Of a DNA stretch of 39,744 bases, positions 7,063-13,466 are shown one piece after another. The stretch comes from Anthropogastromicrobium chipingensis_A (GTDB taxonomy: Bacteria; Bacillota; Clostridia; Lachnospirales; Lachnospiraceae): contig CAVCXB010000011.1 of assembly GCA_963605535.1 (NCBI GenBank), positions 1 through 39,744 of the forward strand, read 5' to 3'. The notes under the pieces were generated by a model. It was given only the letters and a program-made list of their open reading frames with translations, was not told where the DNA came from and made no database searches. The first letter of the stretch is position 1; every line of letters begins with the position of its first letter. Both the position numbers and the translations under genes were made by a program.

Positions 7063-7336
7063 AAGCCTGCTCCCTTAATCTCTGCTTGTCTTCCTCGCTG
7101 AGGTCTTTCCATTCATACAGTGCGTAGAATTTAATCTTGTCGTAGTATGCGTATTTCGTGTAATAATGCCCTGCGCCGTGCGGTTCTATTTCGTACTCAT
7201 CGAACCAGTCGTTGAACGCTTCCGTCTCAATGAATGCCTGCGTATTCGTCGGATTGAACGGGTCAAAGTAGATTGTCTTGAAACCCACTTCGATCCCCTT
7301 GATTGCCTTGGCGAATCTCTGTAGTTCCTTGTTCAT
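7040..7336 (-). CDS. Early protein of unknown function
   Basis: 98 aa, acidic, rich in Tyr/Phe/Asp (FDEYEIEPHGAGHYYTKY). No family recognised. Start chosen at ATG 7336 rather than the GAATGG ATG at 7342 because AGGAG lies about 9 nt before it and it gives an ATGA overlap with the upstream stop. It overlaps the 3D-domain gene by 23 bp at its end. Confidence 0.65.
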   Translation of the reverse strand: MNKELQRFAKAIKGIEVGFKTIYFDPFNPTNTQAFIETEAFNDWFDEYEIEPHGAGHYYTKYAYYDKIKFYALYEWKDLSEEDKQRLREQAYEAIEKI

Positions 7337-7575
7337 TTCCATTCACTCCTTATCAGAATATTTGTCACTACATCGGGGATGTAGTATTTCTTAGTTTCTG
7401 TCCGTGCCAGTCCTGCGAGTATGCTGTCAATGCTGTGCGGGTCTTTTTCCCCCATAAACTTTGCCAGTTCGGTACGCCTGATAAACTTTGGCATTCCGAA
7501 AACCACTTCTTTCTTGTGGTTCATCTCGTCCCTGACGAATCTTGACATATCTTCGGTCAGTTCCTTTCTTTGCAT
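7333..7575 (-). CDS. Small DNA-binding protein, possible excisionase or regulator
   Basis: 80 aa. The central block FIRRTELAKFMGEKDPHSID followed by LAGLARTETKKYYIPDV resembles small winged-helix/MerR-like proteins of phage early regions, in which R-T-E-L-A-K-x-M forms the recognition helix. No separate excisionase is recognisable elsewhere, so it is one candidate for Xis. It is the second early gene, after the Cro-like gene and a long RNA hairpin. Confidence 0.55.
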   Translation of the reverse strand: MQRKELTEDMSRFVRDEMNHKKEVVFGMPKFIRRTELAKFMGEKDPHSIDSILAGLARTETKKYYIPDVVTNILIRSEWK

Positions 7576-7589
7576 TTGTTTTCCTTTCC

Positions 7590-7689
7590 ATATCCCCTTA
7601 ATCGGAAGCCCGCAGAGGTGATTACATGTTACTAAACAGTTCTTAATAATTTGAGGTACATTTTGGCAGGCTCCCGAATAAGGGGATAT
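7590..7689 (-). ncRNA. Long-stem RNA element between cro-like gene and the next early gene
   Basis: Bases 7590-7610 and 7669-7689 are inverted repeats of 21 bp with only two differences; in the minus-strand RNA one of these is a G-U pair, so about 20 of 21 positions pair. The loop is 58 nt and AT-rich. There is no following U-run, so it is not a simple terminator. It lies in the early leader after the first gene, where antitermination or RNA-processing sites occur in other phages. Function inferred only. Confidence 0.5.
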
Positions 7690-7702
7690 TTTGTTGTTTG
7701 GC

Positions 7703-7900
7703 TTACTCTTTCCTTTCTTTGAGCAGCGTCCCGATTGATACGCCTAGGACATCTGCTACCTTTTGTAGGCTTGCAATAGTAGGTTCGTTTTTTACTTCCC
7801 ATTTGCTTGTATGCCCTCTCGCTAAGCCTGCTTGACGCTCCACTTCCATAATGGAAAGCCCTCTTTTTTTGGCGTAGTGCTTGATGTTGTCGTAAATCAT
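7703..7900 (-). CDS. Cro-like XRE-family regulator
   Basis: 65 aa, a single helix-turn-helix of XRE type: KRGLSIMEVERQAGLARGHT then WEVKNEPTIASLQKVADVLG, ending soon after. It is the first gene of the leftward early operon and is divergent from the larger XRE protein at 8132, the arrangement of Cro and CI. It probably binds the operators at 7940-8113 to shut down the repressor promoter and tune early transcription. RBS AAAGGAG precedes ATG 7900. Confidence 0.85.
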   Translation of the reverse strand: MIYDNIKHYAKKRGLSIMEVERQAGLARGHTSKWEVKNEPTIASLQKVADVLGVSIGTLLKERKE

Positions 7901-7965
7901 CTGTTCTCCTTTCTTATAGAATGTTGTGCTTTTGCATATTTTCGTAACATATTACGAAATTCATA

Positions 7966-7994
7966 TTGACAATTTACGCAATTCGTTCTATTAT
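7966..7994 (+). promoter_or_regulatory. Repressor/lysogeny promoter
   Basis: TTGACA at 7966-7971, a 17-bp spacer and TATTAT at 7989-7994: a near-consensus sigma-70-type promoter reading right. Transcription would start about 8001, giving a leader of about 130 nt before the repressor start at 8132. That leader runs through three of the four operators. Confidence 0.8.
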
Positions 7995-8059
7995 TTTAGG
8001 TAACCACACCAAACAATAAAACTTGCGAAGTCAATCGTAATATAATTACGCTTTTCTTG

Positions 8060-8088
8060 ATATTAGCACAATTTATTACGCTTGTCAA
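8060..8088 (-). promoter_or_regulatory. Early leftward promoter
   Basis: On the minus strand TTGACA (8088-8083), a 17-bp spacer and TAATAT (8065-8060). The spacer contains the operator 8066-8081, so repressor binding would block it directly. Transcription would start near 8053 and run left through the Cro-like gene. It faces the lysogeny promoter, with overlapping transcribed DNA of about 50 bp. Confidence 0.85.
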
Positions 8089-8131
8089 CTATTTTCGCAT
8101 AATTTTATTACGCTTTTTTTAGGGGGCAAAC

Positions 8132-8491
8132 ATGGATACTTACGATAGGGTAAAAGAGTTATGCAAAAGCAGAAAAATTACAATTAAGAAGCTCGAAGAA
8201 GATTTAGGAATTGCACGGGGAAACGCTTGCAAGTGGCGGACTTTTACTCCAAGCACGTCGGTTTTATCAAAGCTTTCCGACTACTTCGGCGTTTCCCCAT
8301 CTTACATCTTATACGGTCATTCCGGCAATGTTACAGATGTTAAAAAAACACTTGACGGTATCATTCTTTCGCTTAAAGTGTCAAACGATTTGAAGTTTAA
8401 CGGAGAAGAACTTGACGCAGTAGCTAAACAGCTACTTATAAACGGTTTGGAAAACATCTTAGATGTTACCAATAAATATTTAATTAAATAG
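8132..8491 (+). CDS. CI-like XRE-family repressor
   Basis: 119 aa. Residues 1-65 form an XRE helix-turn-helix (CKSRKITIKKLEEDLGIARG, then STSVLSKLSDYFGVSPSYIL). The remaining 50 residues are a helical tail (LDAVAKQLLINGLENILDV) suited to dimerization; there is no LexA/CI-type Ser-Lys peptidase domain, so induction by RecA-driven self-cleavage is not expected. It is the first gene of the rightward lysogeny cassette and should repress the early promoter. GGGGGC lies upstream of ATG 8132. Confidence 0.85.
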   Translation: MDTYDRVKELCKSRKITIKKLEEDLGIARGNACKWRTFTPSTSVLSKLSDYFGVSPSYILYGHSGNVTDVKKTLDGIILSLKVSNDLKFNGEELDAVAKQLLINGLENILDVTNKYLIK

Positions 8492-8502
8492 GAGGTTTCA
8501 TT

Positions 8503-8889
8503 ATGAAGAAACTTGTATCGCTTGCAGTCTTCGTGGCGCTTGTAGCAATTTGTTTAGGTACTAATGTAGCAAACGCAAGCACACCATCAGCAAACGAGCC
8601 TTGCCAGTGCTTCTTTACGACGGTTACGAATGTTCAGCCGGACAGCGTAGAATGCACACGGCAAGCAACCAAGTATGTTTTCAGCGTGCAAACTGTACGA
8701 AAAGCCTGCGACGGTCAAGCCGTTGGCGAAATCGTGAAGCATTTCATTTCCGTATGTAACGCTGAAAAGGTTGATAAGATTCCTGTATCGGACGAAATCA
8801 CATACTACTTGATGACTTTTAAGAGCAAGACGATAGGAGTTTTATATGATGATGAAGCTATTGTTCTGATTGAGAGGGAGAAAAAATGA
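8503..8889 (+). CDS. Secreted Cys-containing protein in the lysogeny cassette
   Basis: 128 aa. Residues 1-25 are a clear Sec signal peptide (KK, hydrophobic LAVFVALVAICLG, cleavage near ANA-S). The mature part has five cysteines (two as CQC) and a predicted alpha/beta make-up; no family recognised. It has its own strong AGGAGG site 11 bp after the repressor stop, so it should be made in lysogens together with the repressor. A lysogenic-conversion or superinfection-exclusion role is inferred from place and export only. Four-bp overlap with the next gene. Confidence 0.8.
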   Translation: MKKLVSLAVFVALVAICLGTNVANASTPSANEPCQCFFTTVTNVQPDSVECTRQATKYVFSVQTVRKACDGQAVGEIVKHFISVCNAEKVDKIPVSDEITYYLMTFKSKTIGVLYDDEAIVLIEREKK

Positions 8890-9113
8890 AAAAGAAAATT
8901 GTATCGTTGCTCGTTTCGGCTATTATGGTAGCCACTTCTGCCCTGCCGGCGTTTGCGACGACAAAGCTGAACAGACCTGTTATCGATTCCATTTCGCACA
9001 CTAGCGGTGCAATCTACCTTTACGGTTGTCAGTATCTCCGCCAAAGTTGTATTGCAATTAGCAAGTCAAGCGCCGTTTCTTCGGGATATACAGCTTGCTC
9101 TGTATGTTGGTAG
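8886..9113 (+). CDS. Small secreted Cys-rich peptide
   Basis: 75 aa. A textbook signal peptide (MKKKIVSLLVSAIMVATSALPAFA) would release a mature peptide of about 51 residues with four cysteines, including the C-terminal CSVCW, and many Ser/Tyr. It overlaps the preceding secreted-protein gene (ATGA) and lies just before integrase, so the two exported products are co-expressed in the lysogen. Possible roles are bacteriocin-like peptide, surface modifier or partner of the 128-aa protein; the sequence does not decide. Confidence 0.75.
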   Translation: MKKKIVSLLVSAIMVATSALPAFATTKLNRPVIDSISHTSGAIYLYGCQYLRQSCIAISKSSAVSSGYTACSVCW

Positions 9114-9138
9114 AGAATACCGTCGTTAAGAGGAAGTT

Positions 9139-10173
9139 ATGGAGTACATAAGAAAGACATTCACCTTTGAGGGAAAGCGTTACACCGTCAGAGGCAAGAC
9201 TGAAAAAGAAGCCATTATGAAGATGGCAAATAAAATAAGGGACTTGGAAGAAGGGCGTATCGTTGTGTCTGGAAATATGAAACTCAGCGATTGGGCGGAT
9301 AAGTGCGTCGAGACATACAAGACCGGGCAGAGTGAAATCACCCACCAGAAGTATATCTCACGAATGCGGCATTGCATACTTCAATATATCGGAAACAAGC
9401 CGCTAAAGAACATCAAGCCGATTGATGTCCAGTCCGTCCTTGCAGAGCAGACGGGGAAATCGCAGTACCAGATTAACCAAGTCTATCAAATGCTCCGCTT
9501 CTTGTTCAAAACCGCAAAGCAAAACAAGTTGATTGCGGAGGATCCGACGGAAGCGCTTCGCAAGATAAGTGGCAACGCAGAAAAGCGACGCTCACTCACC
9601 AAGGAGGAAGAAGAAGTATTCCTGTCAGTATGCGGCACAGAACGTTTTAGAGCATTTGAATTGATGTATTATTGCGGGCTTAGACCGTCCGAAGCAAGGG
9701 AGGCTAAAGGGTTCGATATTCAAGTAATAAATGAGGACGGCAAGGAATACAATGTACTCCATGTCAGAGGCACCAAAACGGCGAATGCGGAACGAAATGT
9801 GCCTATACCTGATAATTTATATGACGAGATAAAAAACACGCCTAAAAGCGCATATATCGCCCCGAACGAAGCGGGCAAAAAGCACGACGAGAAAAGTCTG
9901 CAACGAGCCTTTAACTCGCTTCGCCGAGAAATGAACATTGCTATGGGCTGTGAGATGTATCGTAATCAGTTAATGCCACCGTATCCGCTTGCAGAGGATT
10001 TTGTACCCTACTGCCTGCGGCATACCTACTGCACGAATCTTTGCAGGAAAAAAGTTGACATCAGAATCGCTCAATATTTGATGGGGCATTCTGATATCCG
10101 ACTCACGGCAAACATATATACCCACGCCGACAACAGTGATGTAATCGAAGCCGCAAAAAAGATGTTCGCTTAA
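9139..10173 (+). CDS. int: Tyrosine-family integrase
   Basis: 344 aa. Residues about 4-45 form a small arm-binding domain, about 48-130 a SAM-like core-binding domain, and 150-344 the catalytic domain. Catalytic residues readable are R182 (GLRPSE), K213 (GTKT), R294 (YCLRHTY), H317 (MGHSDI) and nucleophile Y327 (NIYTHA); the usual His of HxxR is Tyr here, a change I know from other Gram-positive phage integrases. It joins attP to the host attB. The 3' half of a tRNA-Arg about 110 bp downstream marks the core site. GAGGAAG precedes ATG 9139. Confidence 0.96.
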   Translation: MEYIRKTFTFEGKRYTVRGKTEKEAIMKMANKIRDLEEGRIVVSGNMKLSDWADKCVETYKTGQSEITHQKYISRMRHCILQYIGNKPLKNIKPIDVQSVLAEQTGKSQYQINQVYQMLRFLFKTAKQNKLIAEDPTEALRKISGNAEKRRSLTKEEEEVFLSVCGTERFRAFELMYYCGLRPSEAREAKGFDIQVINEDGKEYNVLHVRGTKTANAERNVPIPDNLYDEIKNTPKSAYIAPNEAGKKHDEKSLQRAFNSLRREMNIAMGCEMYRNQLMPPYPLAEDFVPYCLRHTYCTNLCRKKVDIRIAQYLMGHSDIRLTANIYTHADNSDVIEAAKKMFA

Positions 10174-10179
10174 CACCAA

Positions 10180-10200
10180 AAAGTGCGAAAAAAGTGCGAA
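10180..10200. promoter_or_regulatory. Direct repeat, possible integrase arm sites
   Basis: Two adjacent copies of AAAGTGCGAA lie just after the integrase stop and about 80 bp before the tRNA core. Their position fits arm-type integrase or excisionase sites. No experimental pattern can be read from sequence alone. Confidence 0.35.
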
Positions 10201-10280
10201 AATTTTTTGGCGATTTTCCCGTGACAGGGGGTGTGGCACACGACCCTAAAACCATTGAAAATACTGCATTCTTCCTAGCA

Positions 10281-10325
10281 CTACGAATGCGAAGGTTGGG
10301 GGTTCGAGTCCCTCATGGCGCACCA
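10281..10325 (+). other. attP: attP core: 3' half of tRNA-Arg(ACG)
   Basis: From 10281 the DNA reads as a tRNA from anticodon loop to 3' end: loop CTACGAA (anticodon ACG), stem strand TGCGA, variable AGGTT, T-arm GGGGG-TTCGAGT-CCCTC (10298-10314), acceptor strand ATGGCGC and ACCA ending at 10325. Upstream bases pair only partly and no 5' half exists, so it is not a functional tRNA. Phages that integrate in tRNA genes carry exactly this segment to restore the gene after insertion. The location right after integrase fits. Confidence 0.88.
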
Positions 10326-10334
10326 AGCTGAAAG

Positions 10335-10365
10335 CCCTGAAATTTCAACAGTTTCGGGGTTTTTT
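10335..10365 (+). terminator. Rho-independent terminator after attP
   Basis: An 8-bp stem, CCCTGAAA (10335-10342) with TTTCGGGG (10352-10359), a 9-nt loop and six T residues. It reads right, so it would end the integrase transcript, and after integration it may serve the restored tRNA gene. Confidence 0.85.
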
Positions 10366-10409
10366 ATTACCCCGATTTTTTACAATTCATGTCAGAAAAA
10401 CTGCTAAAA

Positions 10410-10467
10410 TGGTGCTATTTGGTGCCATTTGGTGTGACACTAGGTGTGACACTTTTTGGTGTGTCAC
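10410..10467. promoter_or_regulatory. Iterated GGTG elements, candidate P'-arm integrase sites
   Basis: TGGTG/AGGTG recurs at 10410, 10420, 10430, 10442 and 10457. Three of these form GGTGTGACAC, GGTGTGACAC and GGTGTGTCAC (10431, 10443, 10458). Spacing of 10-15 bp puts several on one face of the helix. The place, 85-140 bp beyond the att core, suits integrase arm sites. Confidence 0.45.
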
Positions 10468-10472
10468 AGCAT

Positions 10473-10502
10473 GAAAAAAGACCGCCGAAGCAGTCTTTTT
10501 TC
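10473..10502. terminator. Bidirectional terminator at the end of the late operon
   Basis: A 10-bp perfect stem, GAAAAAAGAC (10473-10482) with GTCTTTTTTC (10493-10502), and a 10-nt loop. The A and T runs make it effective in both directions. It is 80 bp beyond the last late gene on the minus strand and also backs up the terminator of the integrase unit. Confidence 0.85.
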
Positions 10503-10581
10503 GGAAAGGTTTCTCACGAAAGGAAAAATTGAAAATCTAGTACGAGTTACATCTTAATCGTAGCCAAAACGGTACTTCGTG

Positions 10582-11016
10582 TCAAGATAGAAAATATTTT
10601 TCAACCTTAAACTTTTTCCCGTCCTCGTCTGTGATGAACTCACGAGCAATACTATAATAGAATTCCGTGTCTTCCGGCAGCCCTACCATAGCCCCTGTGC
10701 CGTGATAATCATTGTACGCCATATTCATGACCAGATACCAGTCTGTAAAGCCGTCTAAAATGCCCTTAGACCGTGCAAAATCGGTTACGGCATCCATTGA
10801 CCACTTCTCGCCATACGGACGCATAGAACGCACGATTTCCCTTGCCTTGTCCTCGGATATGCAATAAGCCATCTTACCTAGCTTATCCATCGCCGCAGTG
10901 TAGCAGTCAGGGTCTAGTGCCTTCAGCCGTTCCATTGCCGTACCTATCGTGGTATGCACGCACTCCCAGTCGGGATTCTGCTTCTCCGATATGAGTTTAA
11001 TTAGCCCCATATACAT
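10582..11016 (-). CDS. Conserved-type late protein, last gene of the late operon
   Basis: 144 aa, soluble, helical, with an MNMAYNDYHGTGAM block that looks like a folded enzyme or binding core; no family named with confidence. It follows the Gly-rich membrane protein and a 73-aa protein, a trio that I have seen at the end of late operons in Gram-positive gut phages. GAGGGTG lies upstream of ATG 11016. A second ATG two codons later is possible. Confidence 0.7.
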   Translation of the reverse strand: MYMGLIKLISEKQNPDWECVHTTIGTAMERLKALDPDCYTAAMDKLGKMAYCISEDKAREIVRSMRPYGEKWSMDAVTDFARSKGILDGFTDWYLVMNMAYNDYHGTGAMVGLPEDTEFYYSIAREFITDEDGKKFKVEKYFLS

Positions 11017-11028
11017 GATATCACCCTC

Positions 11029-11631
11029 TTAGGACGCGGTTGTGGTGCTAGGGCAGGAGTACGGAATCTGTGCCATGTAGTAGCCGAAAGGACTGGTTCT
11101 CGGTATGCCGCACAATGCCGCCTGAAGCTGTAACTGATTGATTTGGTTCTGCATTTCTGCCATGCGGTTCGTGGTGAAAGCGTCCAGAATCTTCTGCGTC
11201 TGAGCCGTGGTGTTTGCATTGATAGAAGCCGTATTGAGTGCATTGTTGTAATTTACGCCGTCGATTGCTCTAAGCGTTTCGCAGCAACACTCCTGCTGCC
11301 GGGCAAAGCCCGAAGCCGTTGCCGCTTGTAAGTCACGGAGTTCCCCTAAGATGTTGTAATTGCCATCTTTTACTCCGGTCATTACATCGTAAGCCGACTG
11401 CCTTGTAGCCGCTACGCTCTCATTGTTCTGCCGTTCGAGTGCTGCAAAGTCTGTTGCTCTCTGCACATCTGCTGTGGTTGCTGCTCTGTCATTACCGCCA
11501 AATCCGAAGCCTCCGCCCCCGAGGAACAGCAAGATAAGAAGTGCGAAAACATAAAGCCCTGCGCCCCCTGCGCCAAAGCCGCTGTTGTTGCGGTCAATAG
11601 CCGCAATGTCTGCCAATGAATAGTTTTCCAT
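11029..11631 (-). CDS. Gly-rich membrane protein with Cys triplet and coiled coil
   Basis: 200 aa. Residues 17-50 are a Gly-rich hydrophobic segment (LYVFALLILLFLGGGGFGFG), one transmembrane helix. A long helical region follows, rich in Gln/Asn/Ala, with QECCCETL near residue 112 and repeated NxANTTAQTQ-type heptads, then a short tail with PFGYYMAQIPYSCP. Similar Gly-TM plus Cys-cluster proteins occur widely in phages of gut Bacillota; their role is unknown. GAGGGGG lies upstream of ATG 11631. Confidence 0.75.
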   Translation of the reverse strand: MENYSLADIAAIDRNNSGFGAGGAGLYVFALLILLFLGGGGFGFGGNDRAATTADVQRATDFAALERQNNESVAATRQSAYDVMTGVKDGNYNILGELRDLQAATASGFARQQECCCETLRAIDGVNYNNALNTASINANTTAQTQKILDAFTTNRMAEMQNQINQLQLQAALCGIPRTSPFGYYMAQIPYSCPSTTTAS

Positions 11632-11673
11632 TGTAAATACCCCCTCTTTAGATTTTATGTTAAGCTGCGCAAC

Positions 11674-11895
11674 TTACCTGAGCATACCAAGGATTTCGTT
11701 CGGGTTTACCCCCATCTCCTTGCACTTTGAGTAAAACACTTCTTCTGGATTTTTCCCCCTTACCATATCCATTACCTCTTTCAGCCTCGGGTCCTGCATT
11801 TGAGCCAGTGCCGCCATAGGATTCTGCGAAGTGTTATAGATTTGCTTTAACTGTCTGATTGTCGGCGCGATTCTCGCCAGTGGAATAGAGTTCAT
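11674..11895 (-). CDS. Small late protein of unknown function
   Basis: 73 aa, helical (RIAPTIRQLKQIYNTSQNP, then DPRLKEVMDMVRG). No family recognised. Strong RBS TAAGGAGG upstream of ATG 11895. It begins the last three-gene group after a likely terminator at 11976-11997, so this group may have its own promoter or receive read-through. Confidence 0.7.
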   Translation of the reverse strand: MNSIPLARIAPTIRQLKQIYNTSQNPMAALAQMQDPRLKEVMDMVRGKNPEEVFYSKCKEMGVNPNEILGMLR

Positions 11896-11975
11896 TTTTA
11901 CACCTCCTTATACTTCAATCATAAGGGAAGCTACAGGATATCTCAATGGACGAAAAATGCCCAAAAAATGCGAAA

Positions 11976-11997
11976 AGACCGCCACAACGGACGGTCT
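11976..11997 (-). terminator. Probable terminator after the lysis cluster
   Basis: On the minus strand AGACCG and CGGTCT (6 bp) enclose a 10-nt loop and are followed by TTTT, then a CGCA break and six more T. It is 30 bp past the stop of the helix-turn-helix gene at 12028. Confidence 0.6.
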
Positions 11998-12027
11998 AAA
12001 CGGTTTCTTAGCATATGCCTGTTTTTT

Positions 12028-12228
12028 TTACAACAGTCTGCCAATCTTTCTATTCACTTTTTGTGAGGTCTTCCTAGCTGTGTCAATGGAAATATGCAAA
12101 CTTTCCGCTATCTCTTCTAGCGTCATGCCCTTGCTTCTCATCTCGAATAGTGGCAACTCGTAGTTAACGAAATTGCAGTTGGTTCGGAGATATTCCAGTT
12201 CAGGGCGCGTAAAGCTGTATATTAGCAT
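12028..12228 (-). CDS. Sigma-region-4-like helix-turn-helix protein
   Basis: 66 aa. The C-terminal half (MRSKGMTLEEIAESLHISID followed by TARKTSQKVNRKIGRLL) is a helix-turn-helix like sigma region 4 or LuxR-type domains; the N-terminal part is YSFTRPELEYLRTNCNFVNY. ATG 12228 is chosen over the upstream in-frame ATG at 12303, which would overlap the holin-like gene and add basic low-information residues. A regulatory protein in the lysis cluster may modulate late transcription. Moderately sure of gene, less of role. Confidence 0.7.
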   Translation of the reverse strand: MLIYSFTRPELEYLRTNCNFVNYELPLFEMRSKGMTLEEIAESLHISIDTARKTSQKVNRKIGRLL

Positions 12229-12238
12229 TGCACTCACC

Positions 12239-12442
12239 CTACTCCTTTTTGTCCTCTTCTTCCTTGGTGTCTTTCTGTGTCTGTGTGCCGAAATAAAAAG
12301 CAATGATTACAGAGTACACCACCATGAAGTCCTGCGCTATCTGATGTGTGACCGCTAAGTACACAAATGTCAGAGTTGTAAGTACAGTTACGATCGACTT
12401 GACCTTTAAAAGGTTGACTAAGGCTTCTTTAATTGTCGTCAT
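12239..12442 (-). CDS. Holin-like membrane protein
   Basis: 67 aa with two hydrophobic helices (about 15-32 and 40-52) and a charged tail (KDTKEEEDKKE). The block KSIVTVLTTLTFVYLAV, then VVYSVIIAFYFGTQ, is a pattern of small holins of Clostridia phages. Encoded just after the endolysin group, it is the best holin candidate, forming the membrane lesion that releases the endolysin. It overlaps the upstream gene by 14 bp. Confidence 0.75.
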   Translation of the reverse strand: MTTIKEALVNLLKVKSIVTVLTTLTFVYLAVTHQIAQDFMVVYSVIIAFYFGTQTQKDTKEEEDKKE

Positions 12443-12629
12443 TGTTTCTATCCTTTCCCTTTACTTTCAGACCTGCCAGAAGTGCTAATTCCGCTGTCCA
12501 TGCGGCGAAAAATGCCACTGTTAACTCTGGCTGAACCTCTTTTCCTTGGTAGTTGATAAGCAGTACCGCAATGGTGTACCAAGTGATGTTTACCATCGCC
12601 GCTATTACGAATTTTGTTCTCTTTTTCAT
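12429..12629 (-). CDS. Small two-helix membrane protein, lysis cluster
   Basis: 66 aa. Basic start MKKRTKF, then two hydrophobic segments (about 7-24 and 36-54) and a charged tail. It sits between two other membrane proteins of the lysis block and could be a holin, antiholin or pinholin partner. ATGA overlap with the upstream gene. Confidence 0.65.
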   Translation of the reverse strand: MKKRTKFVIAAMVNITWYTIAVLLINYQGKEVQPELTVAFFAAWTAELALLAGLKVKGKDRNNDDN

Positions 12630-12919
12630 GACTTCACCTTTACCATTGCCTTGAAGCGGTCGTGTAGATGTTTGATTGTTCCGTTACCCCCGAGTGCGAT
12701 ATACGCCTCGTACAGCTTCGTCAGGTTTTCCAGTTCGTCCGTTTCAATTTCGCCCGCTTCGAGGTAACAAACGAGCAAGTGCATAAGTCTGTCGTGCAGT
12801 ATTGCTAACACTGCCTTTTCGAGTGGCTGTTTTCTTTGAATCCTCGTTTGTAAAAATTGCCAAAATCCGCTGCTTGCGAATACTGCGGCGAATAAGCCTA
12901 AAAATAATGTTGAATCCAT
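12626..12919 (-). CDS. Membrane-anchored lysis-cluster protein
   Basis: 97 aa. One N-terminal hydrophobic helix (TLFLGLFAAVFASSGFWQFL) is followed by a helical soluble domain (RLMHLLVCYLEAGEIETDEL). The layout resembles the XhlA/LysB-like or class-III holin-type proteins next to phage endolysins. ATG 12919 with AAGGAGC just upstream is preferred; an in-frame ATG at 13048 would begin inside the endolysin gene. It follows the endolysin gene by 10 bp. Confidence 0.7.
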   Translation of the reverse strand: MDSTLFLGLFAAVFASSGFWQFLQTRIQRKQPLEKAVLAILHDRLMHLLVCYLEAGEIETDELENLTKLYEAYIALGGNGTIKHLHDRFKAMVKVKS

Positions 12920-12929
12920 TGGTTGCTCC

Positions 12930-13376
12930 TTAAATTTTGAATGCGTTGTTTTTCTGCTGTCCGGAACGGCTGTCCCAATTATAGAACTTCTTCGAGTAGG
13001 TGATACTGGACCCGAAGTGTACGCCCCAAGTGTACAGACCCGCTTCACCCACTACGCCGTGGGATTCGCAGATCTCCTTCCACTTCTTCGCATACTTCAC
13101 GAATTTGTCCTCGCCGATTGTGATGTTGGTAGACCAGTCTGTGGCTGTACCTTTAAGGTGGGACGAGGTACTAATCCCGCCGGCGCTCTTATTGTACGCC
13201 GCTGTTCTGTACCAAGCATGAACGTCCATCGGTCTGCCTAGCCACCGTCTGAACTCCTCTAACATTGTGGCTTGAAGGATTGCTTCTGCGGATAGTGGAA
13301 TTGTGCCGGTCTGGTCTTTTGTATAATCAGATAGGCTGAAATGTTCCGTCAATCCTGTTACTTTAACTGTTGCCAT
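12930..13376 (-). CDS. Endolysin, M15-type D-Ala-D-Ala/L-Ala-D-Glu peptidase
   Basis: 148 aa. It has the M15_3 zinc site: SSHLKGTATDWS gives H73 and D80 (SxHxxGxAxD-like), and WGVHF gives H120; R57 (WYRT) is the usual structural arginine. There is no separate cell-wall-binding domain and no signal peptide, so holin-dependent release is expected. It cleaves peptidoglycan stem peptides. ATG 13376 is chosen (AGGGGG upstream) over GTG 13385, which would lie against the RBS. Upstream lies a structured leader and a 14-codon mini-ORF. Confidence 0.92.
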   Translation of the reverse strand: MATVKVTGLTEHFSLSDYTKDQTGTIPLSAEAILQATMLEEFRRWLGRPMDVHAWYRTAAYNKSAGGISTSSHLKGTATDWSTNITIGEDKFVKYAKKWKEICESHGVVGEAGLYTWGVHFGSSITYSKKFYNWDSRSGQQKNNAFKI

Positions 13377-13406
13377 TGGTGACACACCCCCTTTTGTTAG
13401 TTGCCA
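13362..13406 (-). CDS. 14-codon leader mini-ORF overlapping the endolysin start
   Basis: ATG at 13406 with ACGGAG upstream encodes MATNKRGCVTNGNS and stops at 13362, past the endolysin start at 13376. Translation of it would place ribosomes over the endolysin start, so it could couple or interfere with endolysin translation. It may be chance; no homology can be judged at this length. Confidence 0.3.
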
Positions 13407-13466
13407 TTTTTATTCTCCGTTTGAAAATTTTTGTCAGCTTTTGAAGCTGTGTTTCGTCTTATTGTT

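Larger units (their letters stand above)
7940..8113. promoter_or_regulatory. Immunity operators (four inverted repeats)
   Basis: Four related inverted repeats with half-site close to ATTACG(C): 7940-7959 (TTTCGTAA/TTACGAAA, 4-bp spacer, perfect), 8036-8050 (CGTAAT/ATTACG, 3-bp spacer, perfect), 8066-8081 (GCACAAT/ATTACGC) and 8097-8113 (GCATAAT/ATTACGC). A lone half-site TTACGC is at 7974-7979. They overlap or flank both promoters of the switch, so they are the likely binding sites of the two XRE proteins. Confidence 0.8.

Noticed and set aside
10270..10325. Functional tRNA gene
   Set aside because: Only anticodon loop to 3' end is present; no 5' acceptor, D-arm or full anticodon stem, so it is an att remnant.
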